Shown: piece after piece, positions 45,274 to 53,465 of the stretch | Layout of the letters: every line of letters starts with the position of its first letter | How positions within the stretch are numbered: the first letter of the stretch is position 1 | Assembly: GCA_003054695.1 (NCBI GenBank) | Contig: QAZA01000011.1 | Span: 412,616-476,615, forward strand | Direction of reading: 5' to 3' | DNA length: 64,000 nt | From: Verrucomicrobia bacterium LW23 | GTDB taxonomy: Bacteria > Verrucomicrobiota > Verrucomicrobiia > Methylacidiphilales > UBA1321 | The notes under the pieces: generated by a model | The model's database searches: none | The model's input: only the letters and a program-made list of their open reading frames with translations | Told to the model about the DNA's origin: nothing | Made by a program: the position numbers and the translations under genes

Positions 45274-46587
45274 ATGGGAAGCAGCGGCGCAAAGCGCTCA
45301 CGCAGCGCCAGGCCTTCGGCAGCGGCGGTGCCAGTGGGTGCCCCCCGACAGCCGCCGCTGCACGCTAGGGTACGCGCCTCCTTCGAGCGCCACCCTTATC
45401 CCGCCGCCGACAGGTTTGAGCCAATTTGGCGCTTGCCCGCCTGGCGCTGGATGCGGGCGTGCGCGATGCCGGGGACGTCCCCGGACCGCCCTCCGATTCG
45501 TGTACTTGTCGCTGGATGTGGCACGGGCGCAGAGGCTTACGCGATTGCTAGTGCGTTTCCGCGCGCGCAGGTGGTGGGCATCGATTTCAGCGCCAGGTCC
45601 ATCGCCATCGCGCGGTCGTGTAGCAAAAGCGGTGCCGCCGCTCCGCAGTTTGCAGAGGCGGATTTGTGCGACCCCACGCTGCCGCAGCAGGCGATTCTGC
45701 GGAAGCGGTTTGATTTTATCAGCTGCCAGGGAGTGGCCAGCTATGTGCCCGACGTTGATGCTGCCCTCAGCAATCTTCGCAAGTTATTGACACCCAAAGG
45801 TATGCTATACCTCGGCGTCAACGGCGCCGGGCATCATTCCGTCCGCATCCGGCCCTTGTTTCGCGCGCTTGGGATGGACCCAACCGCGATGAGCGATGAG
45901 CGTAGCGAGGCAACCGGGCGGGATGTTCTGCGCATGTACGAGATCCTGACACGGCGCAGGGAGGGAGAGCTCTCCGACGAGTCACCCAGCTACATCGCCA
46001 ACGACGTGTTTGGACCGATCAACCGCTGCCTGCCGCTGGGCGACTGGCTTGCGCTGGCCGGGAAAGCGGGCCTGGAATATCGCGGCAACCTGGGCACGGC
46101 GCGCTTTGCCGGCGCGCTGCTTCGTCCCGAATTGCTGGCATCGCTACTGGGCCTTAAGCGGGCCGAAGTCGCGGCGTTTTTCGACGGAATGATTTCCGAT
46201 GTCTTTCATTCCCTTGTACTTACGCCTGGCGAGGCGAAGAAGAAAAAGGAGCGCGCCGGCGAGCCTGACTTTGCGGACGCCACGGCTCTGATGCCGTGGC
46301 GCCCGCTCGTTACTTTGTGGGATCGCACTGAGCTGGAAGGCGTTACGCCGGTGGAAAGGCCGGTGGCCATTTCGCTGACTATCCCCGGGGTACTGCGCAG
46401 GGCAACGCTGGAGTGTCGGTTCGAGATCGTGGAAATTCTTCGCCTTGCTGACGGAAAGCGCTCGCTTGCAGAGATTTACAAGAGTTCTCCGCTGCTGGCT
46501 GCTGCCAGGGTGGAGTCTGCGATACCTTCGCTATTCGGGCTGTATCACAGCAATGCGCTGCAGTTTCTGCCTCCCGCAAGCCGGTAG
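45274..46587 (+). CDS. Class I methyltransferase with an extra C-terminal domain
   Basis: 437 residues. Motif I VLVAGCGTGAEAYAIASAFP and VVGIDFSARSIAIARSC are clear, followed by FDFISCQGVASYVPDVDAAL. The last 130 residues (about 305-437) form an additional domain rich in Leu/Val that ends with ILRLADGKRSLAEIYKSSPL, which resembles winged-helix domains attached to methyltransferases and could be regulatory or dimerising. The N-terminal Arg-rich HARVRASFERHPYPAADRFE is typical of the same group. Substrate unknown. Confidence 0.8.
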   Translation: MGSSGAKRSRSARPSAAAVPVGAPRQPPLHARVRASFERHPYPAADRFEPIWRLPAWRWMRACAMPGTSPDRPPIRVLVAGCGTGAEAYAIASAFPRAQVVGIDFSARSIAIARSCSKSGAAAPQFAEADLCDPTLPQQAILRKRFDFISCQGVASYVPDVDAALSNLRKLLTPKGMLYLGVNGAGHHSVRIRPLFRALGMDPTAMSDERSEATGRDVLRMYEILTRRREGELSDESPSYIANDVFGPINRCLPLGDWLALAGKAGLEYRGNLGTARFAGALLRPELLASLLGLKRAEVAAFFDGMISDVFHSLVLTPGEAKKKKERAGEPDFADATALMPWRPLVTLWDRTELEGVTPVERPVAISLTIPGVLRRATLECRFEIVEILRLADGKRSLAEIYKSSPLLAAARVESAIPSLFGLYHSNALQFLPPASR

Positions 46588-46684
46588 TTTGCGGAGAGAG
46601 CCTCAGGCCCTGCGCATGCAGAGTGCCGCGGCAGGGGCACGCCCCATTGCCTGGCAACAAGCGCGATGGTGCGGACTGGCGGTG

Positions 46685-46900
46685 CTAGCCGCGGGGCACG
46701 GGGTTGCGGCGGCGGCCGGTGCGCCAGGCGGAGCGGTGCTTGACGATCCAGTCGAGCAGCGCTTTTTCCCAGCCGATGTCGCAGCCGGCTTTCTCGCTCT
46801 CAATCCACTTGTGCCGCAGGATTTCGTCGCGTTCGGCAAGAAATTCCTGGTACAGGGCGGATTTCTTAAGGATGTCCCGGTCTTTCGGGTCGTCCATCAT
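46685..46900 (-). CDS. Small acidic/basic helical protein of unknown function
   Basis: 71 residues from the ATG at 46900, which has AAGGA 4 nt upstream. Composition is mainly charged and helical: DRDILKKSALYQEFLAERDE, then WIESEKAGCDIGWEKALLDW and IVKHRSAWR. The motif ESEKAG-x-DIG looks conserved-family-like, but I cannot name it. No signal or membrane segment. Confidence 0.6.
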   Translation of the reverse strand: MMDDPKDRDILKKSALYQEFLAERDEILRHKWIESEKAGCDIGWEKALLDWIVKHRSAWRTGRRRNPVPRG

Positions 46901-46997
46901 GGATTCCTTGATGTCGGGGGTGAGTAAAGTAGTCAACAGAATCGCCTCCCCATGTGTTGAGTTAAATGCTTGATTTGTGTATTCTTGCAGAAAATTG

Positions 46998-48089
46998 TCA
47001 TGACGCGGTGGAAAGGGAAGCCGTTGAAATCAGGCGCTTTGCAGCGTCTCTGAATACTTCGGCAGTTTTGGTTTCAGGATAAGCCTCGACAGCAGGAGTT
47101 CCTTTATCGCCGCACTCGCGGATGGCGATTTCCAGGGGAATCTGGCCGAGCAGGGGCACGTTCAGGCGTTCGGCTTCGCGGGCTGCGCCGCCCTCTCCAA
47201 ATATAGCATACCGGTTTTCATCATTAGGGCAAATAAAGTAGCTCATGTTTTCCAGAATCCCCATGACAGGGACGTTCGTCTTCTGGAACATGGCGACGGC
47301 CTTGCGCGCGTCAATCAACGCAACCTCTTGCGGCGTAGTTACTACCACGGCGCCGGTGAGCGCTACGGTTTGCACAATGGTTAGCTGGATGTCGCCGGTG
47401 CCGGGGGGGAGGTCGAGGATGAGGTAATCGAGGTCGCCCCAGATGACGTTGCGGAGCAGGTGCTGAGTGTAGCGGGTTACCATGGGCCCGCGCAGGATGG
47501 CGGGTGCGTCCTCGCTAAGGAGAAAGCCCATGCTCATCAGCGCAACGCCGTGGCGCTGAACGGGGATGAAGCTTTGCTCGTCGGCGGTAACCATGGGGCG
47601 CTCGCCCGTGGCGCCGAACATGAGGGAGATGCTTGGGCCGTAAATATCACAGTCGCAGAGACCTACGCGCTGGCCAAGCTTACGCAGCGCCACGGCCAGG
47701 TTGGCCGCCACCGTACTTTTGCCCACGCCGCCCTTGCCGGACCCCACGGCGATTACGTGGCGCACGCCGGGAATTTTGTTTTGCGGGAGGGCGCCGGAGC
47801 CGGAGGCCGTCGCACCGGCCGGGGGCTGATGGGCGGGCTTGCTGGCCTGCACTTCGACCTCCGCGCTGGAAATGCCGGGTACCGTTTGAAGCGCTTCGAT
47901 TGCAAGATTCTGCAACTGGGCAGGAATGTTCTCGTCGGCAGATGTTACTGCGATACGAACATTTACATCGGTTCCTTCGATGTACACGCCCTTGACAAGC
48001 CCGAAGGAGACAATATCCCGACTGAAGCCGGGATACTTGACTTTTTTGAGGGCCTGAATGATTTGTTCTTCGGAAAGAGCGACGGGCAT
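46998..48089 (-). CDS. Mrp/ApbC-type P-loop ATPase for Fe-S clusters
   Basis: 363 residues from the ATG at 48089 (an upstream TTG is less likely). Residues 1-90 are a MIP18/DUF59 domain (LSEEQIIQALKKVKYPGFSR), followed by the ATPase core with deviant Walker A GSGKGGVGKSTVAANLAVAL, DCDIYGPSIS and LILDLPPGTGD. Mrp proteins hold a transient Fe-S cluster at a dimer interface and hand it to targets; the cluster is held by a C-P-x-C motif. Here the motif is CPND (Cys287, Asp290): the second Cys is replaced. Located close to the iscU-nifS operon, consistent with Fe-S work. Confidence 0.88.
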   Translation of the reverse strand: MPVALSEEQIIQALKKVKYPGFSRDIVSFGLVKGVYIEGTDVNVRIAVTSADENIPAQLQNLAIEALQTVPGISSAEVEVQASKPAHQPPAGATASGSGALPQNKIPGVRHVIAVGSGKGGVGKSTVAANLAVALRKLGQRVGLCDCDIYGPSISLMFGATGERPMVTADEQSFIPVQRHGVALMSMGFLLSEDAPAILRGPMVTRYTQHLLRNVIWGDLDYLILDLPPGTGDIQLTIVQTVALTGAVVVTTPQEVALIDARKAVAMFQKTNVPVMGILENMSYFICPNDENRYAIFGEGGAAREAERLNVPLLGQIPLEIAIRECGDKGTPAVEAYPETKTAEVFRDAAKRLISTASLSTAS

Positions 48090-48101
48090 ATTGAAGGTCA
48101 A

Positions 48102-48781
48102 ATTTGTCTTAAAAGCATTATCTTATAGATAATTGACCGGTAGGGCAAGTATTCTCAGTGAGGGCGGGCGGAACGGGCGAAGCTAACAGCGTAACGATGG
48201 CGATTGGATTGGCTTCGCAGCGGAGAGGAGATAAAAAAGCGCCTTTCCCCCTGGCAGAACAGGAAGCTGAGGCGAACATCCCGGTTTACTGAGAAACCAA
48301 ATTGTACAGAGGTGGCGGGAGCTGGCGGGGTGATGGGGTTAGGTGGAAAGAAATGCCTAAGAGCTTTTAAGCAGATGCTGTACCATGTTGCGTGGACAAG
48401 GGCGATAACACCGGTGATAACACCGGATTTGCCATGTTGCCCTGCGTTTAGGAAGCACATACATGCCAGAGCGGCTATAATAGTAAAGTCTTACTTCGGA
48501 AAAATTTACCATAACCCTCGCACCAAGTAAAGAGGGAGCCAATCTGGTCAAAAGAGTACAGTAATCGCGCTAAGTCGTTACGCCTGTAAATATTGCGGGA
48601 TTGTCGCTGCGCAAACGTTTTAGCGCGAATGTTAAAAAAGGAGGCTGTTGCGATCGGGATGTGGGTGTCAGGCCTTGCAAGATTGTGCAACGGCGGGCGC
48701 GAAAAGGCCACGATTCGCAACGGATTAACCGTAGCAGATCGTGGCCCGAATGGTGCCGCGATGGATTGGCGGGCGCCGGAC
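48102..48781. other. Intergenic region between the Mrp ATPase and nifS
   Basis: 680 bp. The left end must hold the Mrp promoter (reverse strand). A tandem GATAACACCGG pair occurs at 48404-48431. The right end has the nifS terminator. No gene-like reading frame and no recognised RNA. Confidence 0.4.
48701..48746 (-). terminator. Probable terminator after nifS
   Basis: GGCCACGAT (48706-48714) pairs with ATCGTGGCC (48738-48746); an inner CGG/CCG adds to the stem, and on the reverse strand TTTTCG follows. It is 35 bp beyond the nifS stop codon. Confidence 0.6.
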
Positions 48782-50047
48782 TTAGTGGGCCGGGCGACCG
48801 GAGACGTCGGCCGCGTGCTGGGTGAACGACTTGCCGATGCCGCGCGGGTTGATGACGCTGTCGATCTGGCCGTCCTCAAACTCCTGCCACATGGGGGACA
48901 TGCGACGCAAGGTGTTGACTACCTTGAGGAAACGCTCGATGACGTAGTCGATATCCTCTTCAGTGTTGTCCTTGCCCAGGCTCATGATGATGTTGCCTTG
49001 CGCCAGCGCGTGGTCCAGACCGATCGCCTCCAGTACGTGGCTCACCTTCAACGATTTGGAGACGCAGCTGGAGCCGCTGGCGACGGCGATGCCGTTGCTG
49101 TCGCACAGCAGCAGCTGGCCTTCGCCCTCAATAAACTCAGTGCTCCAGTTAAGCGTGTTGCAGAGGCGCAGCGGACCGGGTTTGGGGCCGTTGAGCTTGA
49201 TATAAGGGATGCTGGCCACCATGCCATCGTGCAGCTTGTGCTGCAGGCGGCTGACGTGGGCGATGCGCTCGTTCAGGTCGCGCAGGGCAATCTCCGCGGC
49301 AACGCCGGCGCCGATGATGGCGGGGACGTTTTCGGTGCCGGCGCGGCGGCCGCCTTCCTGCACGCCGCCGTGGATGTGGCTGGTGACGCGCGCGCGGCGG
49401 GAGCGGTAGAGCACGCCGACGCCCTTGGGGCCGTAGAACCGGTGCGGGCTGAGGGTAAGAAGCTGGATGCCAAGCGCTTGCACGTCAATGGGATACCAGC
49501 CGGCGGAGGCCACCGCGTCGCAGAAGAGGGGGATGCCCTTCTCCCTGGTGATGGCGGAGATCTCTTTGATGGGCTGGATGGCGCCGATGTCGTGGTTGGC
49601 GATGTGGACGGCGACGAGGATCGTCTCGGGCGTAATGGCCTCGCGCACGGCGGCGGGGTCGATAATGCCTTCCTTGTCGACGGGCACTTTGGTGTGGGTA
49701 AAGCCCTGGCGCTCAAGGTATTCCACGGAGCCGAGCACGGTGGGGTGCTCGGTGGCGCTTAGCACGATGTGCTTGCCTTTGCGGTGGTTGGCGTCGGCGA
49801 AGCCTTTGATGGCCAGGTTGACGGCTTCGGCGCCGTTGCCGGTAAAAATGATGTCGTCCGGGCTCTCGGCGTTGATCAGCGCGGCCACCTGGGCGCGGGC
49901 GGTGGCGATGCCGTCGCGCACCTGCAGGCCGTAGCGGTGCAGGCTGGAGGCGTTGCCAAACGCCTGGGTAAAATAAGGGGTCATCGCCTCCAGCGCCTCG
50001 GGGAGGAGGGGAGTCGACGCCTGGTGATCAAGGTAAACGGAGCGCAT
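48782..50047 (-). CDS. NifS/IscS-type class V aminotransferase fold protein lacking the PLP lysine
   Basis: 421 residues from the ATG at 50047. Framework motifs of cysteine desulfurases are kept: YLDHQASTP, TEH at 99-101, Asp177 in FCDAVASAG, GRRAGTENVP, and the loop Cys328 in ASGSSCVSKS, at the same number as E. coli IscS Cys328. The Schiff-base lysine, expected in S-x-H-K-x-x-G-P-K-G, is Arg203 (SPHRFYGPKG; codon CGG at 49439-49441). The ring-contact Gln (IscS Gln183) is Ala180, and NNEIG is NHDIG. The C-terminus is extended (LRRMSPMWQEFEDG). It is last in the Rrf2-iscU-nifS operon, so a role in sulfur supply was expected; with these changes ordinary catalysis is doubtful. Confidence 0.85.
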   Translation of the reverse strand: MRSVYLDHQASTPLLPEALEAMTPYFTQAFGNASSLHRYGLQVRDGIATARAQVAALINAESPDDIIFTGNGAEAVNLAIKGFADANHRKGKHIVLSATEHPTVLGSVEYLERQGFTHTKVPVDKEGIIDPAAVREAITPETILVAVHIANHDIGAIQPIKEISAITREKGIPLFCDAVASAGWYPIDVQALGIQLLTLSPHRFYGPKGVGVLYRSRRARVTSHIHGGVQEGGRRAGTENVPAIIGAGVAAEIALRDLNERIAHVSRLQHKLHDGMVASIPYIKLNGPKPGPLRLCNTLNWSTEFIEGEGQLLLCDSNGIAVASGSSCVSKSLKVSHVLEAIGLDHALAQGNIIMSLGKDNTEEDIDYVIERFLKVVNTLRRMSPMWQEFEDGQIDSVINPRGIGKSFTQHAADVSGRPAH

Positions 50048-50157
50048 TGTCAGTCGGGGGGAGGGGACGGAGCGGAGAGAAACTGGATTGCAAATCGAAT
50101 AGGATCGGGCAGTTTCAGGCACTTTAGCATAGCAAAGGGCAGCAAAGGGCCAGCATC

Positions 50158-50187
50158 GCGGCACCTCGGATCGTCACGAGGTGCCGC
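50158..50187 (-). repeat. Hairpin between iscU and nifS
   Basis: GCGGCACCTCG (50158-50168) and CGAGGTGCCGC (50177-50187) form a perfect 11-bp stem with 8-nt loop, with no T-run. A tandem AGCAAAGGGC pair lies next to it (50131-50150). It could tune relative expression of iscU and nifS. Confidence 0.5.
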
Positions 50188-50249
50188 CTGAAGCGAAGCC
50201 TGAGCGGAAGCCGATCTTCTTTGTCCTCTTAAGGGCGCGAGAGAAAAAC

Positions 50250-50678
50250 TCAGGCGCTGAGGGCTTCGGACTTTTCGGCGGGCTTGGAGACTTCGCGGGC
50301 TTCGTAGTCCTCGATGGCGGCTTTAAGCGCTTCTTCGGCGAGAACGGAGCAGTGGATCTTGACGGGGGGCAGGCCGCCGAGGGCTTCGACCACTTCTTCG
50401 TTGGAGAAGTTTTTCACTTCTTCCAGCGTGCGGCCTTTGATGAGCTCGGTGGCCATGCTGGAGGAGGCGATGGCGGAGCCGCAGCCGAAGGTTTTGAAGC
50501 GGGCGTCGGTGACCACGCCGTCCTTGATTTTGAGCGAGATCTTCATGATGTCGCCACACGCAGCGGCGCCGACTTCGCCGATGCCGTCGGCATCCTGAAA
50601 GTCGCCCATGTTGCGGGGGTTCATGAAGTGGTCCATCACGGTCTCGTTGTACAGTGTGTATTCTTTGGCGTCTTTCAT
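50250..50678 (-). CDS. iscU: Fe-S cluster scaffold protein IscU
   Basis: 142 residues from the ATG at 50678, which has GGAG 5 nt upstream; the longer open frame upstream is Pro/Ala junk that overlaps the Rrf2 gene. Ligand residues are all present: ACGDIMKI (Cys and Asp), FGCGSAIASSS (Cys) and KIHCSVLAEEAL (His-Cys). The tail is Glu/Lys/Ala-rich. Cytoplasmic scaffold on which Fe-S clusters are built with sulfur from a cysteine desulfurase. Confidence 0.95.
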   Translation of the reverse strand: MKDAKEYTLYNETVMDHFMNPRNMGDFQDADGIGEVGAAACGDIMKISLKIKDGVVTDARFKTFGCGSAIASSSMATELIKGRTLEEVKNFSNEEVVEALGGLPPVKIHCSVLAEEALKAAIEDYEAREVSKPAEKSEALSA

Positions 50679-50718
50679 AGGGCTCCGATAGGTGTTGTGG
50701 GGTTGTGACGGGAAAGGG

Positions 50719-51345
50719 TCAGGGGTGGGCAACGGCGGCGGCGTGCAGGGCTTGGCCGGCGCAGGGGGCGGCGGCGTGGGAGGCGCCAAGTGCACCCGGG
50801 CCGCCATGGCAGTGGCACGAGCCCTCGGAGCAGTGGGGCATGGGCACGGGCATGGAGATGGGCATGGCGGGCGCTGGCAGAGAGGCGTCCACAGCAGGTT
50901 GCGTGCCCAGGGGCATGCTGCGCACCTTGGCAATCACGGCGTCCATGGGCTGCATCAGGTCGGTCAGCTTCATGTTGTGGAAGACGTCGGTCATCCGCTT
51001 CTGGGCTTCGCCAAATACGGCGCACAGGGTGCAGCTTTCCGCCTTGTCGCAGCCGGGCGTTTCCTCCAGGCAGCGTTGAAAGGCGATTTTGCCCTCGATG
51101 GCTTCGATAATCTCCAGCACGCTGATGCTTTGCGGCAGCCGTGCCAGGGAGACGCCTCCGCGGGCGCCCTGGCGCGTGCGGATAAGGCCAGCGCGGCTCA
51201 GGCTCTGTAAGATCTTGGCCAGGAAGCCCTTCGGGATATCTTCCGCCTTGCTGATGGCGTCAATCATCACAAGGCGGCCTTCCGGCTGCTTTGCCATGTG
51301 GATGAGGGCGAGAAGCCCGTATTCGCCAGCCTGGGTTATTTTCAT
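50719..51345 (-). CDS. Rrf2/IscR-type regulator with a Met/His/Cys-rich tail
   Basis: 208 residues. A winged helix (about 1-80, ISKAEDIPKGFLAKILQSLS then RAGLIRTRQGARGGVSLARL) is followed by the Fe-S Cys triad in RCLEETPGCDKAESCTLC. Typical members stop near residue 150; here a further 55 residues include MPISMPVPMPHCSEGSCHCH then GGPG, like a metal-binding tail. It is the first gene of the iscU operon and probably represses it when Fe-S clusters are abundant. The tail may sense copper or other metal. Confidence 0.9.
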   Translation of the reverse strand: MKITQAGEYGLLALIHMAKQPEGRLVMIDAISKAEDIPKGFLAKILQSLSRAGLIRTRQGARGGVSLARLPQSISVLEIIEAIEGKIAFQRCLEETPGCDKAESCTLCAVFGEAQKRMTDVFHNMKLTDLMQPMDAVIAKVRSMPLGTQPAVDASLPAPAMPISMPVPMPHCSEGSCHCHGGPGALGASHAAAPCAGQALHAAAVAHP

Positions 51346-51662
51346 CGAAGGGTTATTCTAAGACCATTTTAGTCTTCTTTAGGAAGATGGACCAACTGGT
51401 CGGGTTTGTCAATTCCACTCAGGGAAATATCGGCGATGTGATGCGTGGGGTAGCCGGCGGCATGCGGTGGCTCCCTGCCCAGCCCGGCCGCTTGTGGCCG
51501 CGCATGCTCACCGCCGCTTGCCAATTGGCGAATTGTTGTGTATGGAGAACGATGGTCGCCTCACCTGGCGCGCCATGCATGCATCGCTGCTGTGCTTTCG
51601 GAGCGCGCGGACCTGCCGGGAAGGTTCTGCTTCTTCCGGAACTCTCGCATTCTAATACGTCC
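51346..51662. other. Intergenic region between the Rrf2 gene and the periplasmic protein gene
   Basis: 317 bp that must contain the isc-operon promoter (leftward) and the promoter of the rightward gene. A frame beginning at 51387 is open across it but encodes an unnatural peptide, so I start the gene at 51663. TAAGACCATTTTAGTC at 51359-51374 is a possible partial Rrf2 operator, unproven. Confidence 0.35.
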
Positions 51663-52403
51663 ATGTCCTCTTTTTCTATCGTTTTTTTTGGTAACTGCCG
51701 GGCTTGTGTCTCGTCAATCGCCGCTCTCGTCGTGACTCTTGCTGCCGCGACTCTTGCCCCCGTAGCTGCTCTTGCGCAGGAAGTGCCTACAGCGCAGCCG
51801 GTTGCGCCGGTGCAGCCTGAGCCCCCACAGGCTGTCGCGCCAGCCACGGCCGTGCCGGCTACGGGCGTTAAAACCAACAAGCCGCCGTTTGATCTGCCCA
51901 AAAGCTTTAGCGCCACGGTGCGGGTGGCGCAGGGCAGCACTGTGTCGGAAATGAAATTTTTTGCCTCGGACAACAAGCTGCGGCTGGAGACGAAAACGCG
52001 CGATTTTCCCGTGGTGCTCATCGCGGACCTGAAGGAGATGTCCTCCAAAATGCTGGTGCCGGATCGCTCCATCTACATCGTGCGCGCCCTCACGCCCTCC
52101 AACGCCGCCGCCCTGGATTTACGCAAGGCGTGGCAGGACCCGACCCTGATTTGGGAGCGCAAGCCCGATTCCATCGTGGAAGGCGTACCGTGCGAGGTGT
52201 ACCACGTGACCAGCGGCCGCGAGGGCGATCCCACCTACCAGACCCACGACCTTTTTCTTAATCCCGCCACACAGCTGCCGCTCAAGGTCGTCATTAAAAC
52301 GCCCAAGACCGAGATTACCCAGCTGTGGACAAACGTAACGCCCGGCCCGCAGGACGCGGCGCTGTTTACGGAACCGGCCGGCTATACGGAGAAACAGAAC
52401 TAG
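51663..52403 (+). CDS. Periplasmic LolA-like/DUF4412-type protein
   Basis: 246 residues from the ATG at 51663. Signal peptide ends near LAPVAALAQEV; a Pro/Ala/Val/Gln spacer (about 40-70) precedes a beta-rich domain with FSATVRVAQGSTVSEMKFFA, LRLETKTRDFPVVLIADLKE and ERKPDSIVEGVPCEVYHVTS. This resembles the half-barrel of LolA/LppX-like lipid carriers. It may bind a hydrophobic ligand in the periplasm. Copy B of the family-2 inverted repeat lies just after it. Confidence 0.65.
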   Translation: MSSFSIVFFGNCRACVSSIAALVVTLAAATLAPVAALAQEVPTAQPVAPVQPEPPQAVAPATAVPATGVKTNKPPFDLPKSFSATVRVAQGSTVSEMKFFASDNKLRLETKTRDFPVVLIADLKEMSSKMLVPDRSIYIVRALTPSNAAALDLRKAWQDPTLIWERKPDSIVEGVPCEVYHVTSGREGDPTYQTHDLFLNPATQLPLKVVIKTPKTEITQLWTNVTPGPQDAALFTEPAGYTEKQN

Positions 52404-52430
52404 ACGTTCGGCCGGCAAAAGTTTTTCAGA

Positions 52431-52565
52431 CTCTCCCCCCCGTTGTCCCCACTTAGCGACTTCGTCCCCCTTCGCGCGAAACCTCCCCTTCTGCCGCCCG
52501 AAGCAGAGGGGAATTTTCGCGCGAAGGGGGACGAAGCCGCCAAGTGGGGATAGAGGGAAGGGAGG
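52431..52565. repeat. Long inverted repeat, family 2, copy B
   Basis: Arms 52431-52493 and 52504-52565 share with copy A the core CCCCACTTAG-x-GACTTCGTCC-CCCTT, while inner parts differ (TTCGCGCGAAA here, TTAGAGCGAGAAA in copy A); each copy is self-complementary. It lies between the periplasmic protein gene and ruvA, where it may terminate the former. Confidence 0.85.
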
Positions 52566-52669
52566 TTCGGAAGAGATTTTTTCGCGGAGCCGCTCACACT
52601 ATATATAAGTGTGTGTTGAAATAGTACCGACAGCATCCCCACCTTTTTTGCCCCCGCCTCCCTCTCGCT

Positions 52670-53284
52670 ATGATTACCTTTTTGCGCGGCCCTCTGGCCG
52701 AGCTTTTGCCCACTCACGCCGTTATTGACGTGCAAGGCGTCGGCTACGAAGCGTCCATCCCGCTCTCCACGTACGACCGCCTCACGGCCAGCGCCATGTC
52801 CGAGACCGAAGTGCGGCTGCTGACCCAGCTCGTCATTCGCGAGGACGCCCACACGCTGTACGGCTTTGCTACCGAGGAGGAGCGCAGCCTCTTTCGCCTG
52901 CTCGTCAACAACGTCACGGGCATCGGCCCCCGGCTGGCGCTCGGCATCCTCAGCGGCGCGTCGGCGTCGGACTTCCGCGACGCCGTGGTGGCGGGCGACG
53001 CCGCAAGGCTGAGCCGCATTAAAGGCGTGGGCAAAAAGACGGCGGAACGCATCATCATCGAGCTGCGCGACAAGGTGGGAGCCACCGTCATTCAGGCCTG
53101 GCAAAACGCCGCCCAAAACAAAGCCGTGCCGAAGGCGGAGCAGATTGCCAACGACGCCCTGCTGGCCCTCGTAGCCCTGGGCTTCCGCCAGGCCGACGCC
53201 GCAAAGGCGATTGCCGACTTGCAGACGAAAAATCCCAACGCCACAGCCGAGGAGATGCTGCGCGATGCCTTGCGGATCCTGTAG
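52670..53284 (+). CDS. ruvA: Holliday junction branch-migration protein RuvA
   Basis: 204 residues, normal length. MITFLRGPLAELLPTHAVID, the helix-hairpin-helix pair (VTGIGPRLALGILSGASASD and IKGVGKKTAERIIIELRDK) and the C-terminal RuvB-contact domain (NDALLALVALGFRQADAAKA) are all present. It binds four-way junctions together with RuvB. No ruvB or ruvC is adjacent. Confidence 0.96.
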   Translation: MITFLRGPLAELLPTHAVIDVQGVGYEASIPLSTYDRLTASAMSETEVRLLTQLVIREDAHTLYGFATEEERSLFRLLVNNVTGIGPRLALGILSGASASDFRDAVVAGDAARLSRIKGVGKKTAERIIIELRDKVGATVIQAWQNAAQNKAVPKAEQIANDALLALVALGFRQADAAKAIADLQTKNPNATAEEMLRDALRIL

Positions 53285-53465
53285 ACTGCGGCTGAGCCCC
53301 AGATTGTGCTTCAGGCGCGAAGCACAGCTATAGACAACCTGAAAAGTTGACTGAGCCGCTTTAATTCTGGCTGCGGGCAACATTCGCGCCTTTCATACAC
53401 ACTATAAAGAGTGCGATAAAAAAGGGGGGGCGGCCACAGCCCACGTGCAGCAGACGCCAGGCGCC

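Noticed and set aside
48404..48431. Tandem GATAACACCGG as the start of a CRISPR array
   Set aside because: Two 12-nt units without spacers; no cas genes in the window.
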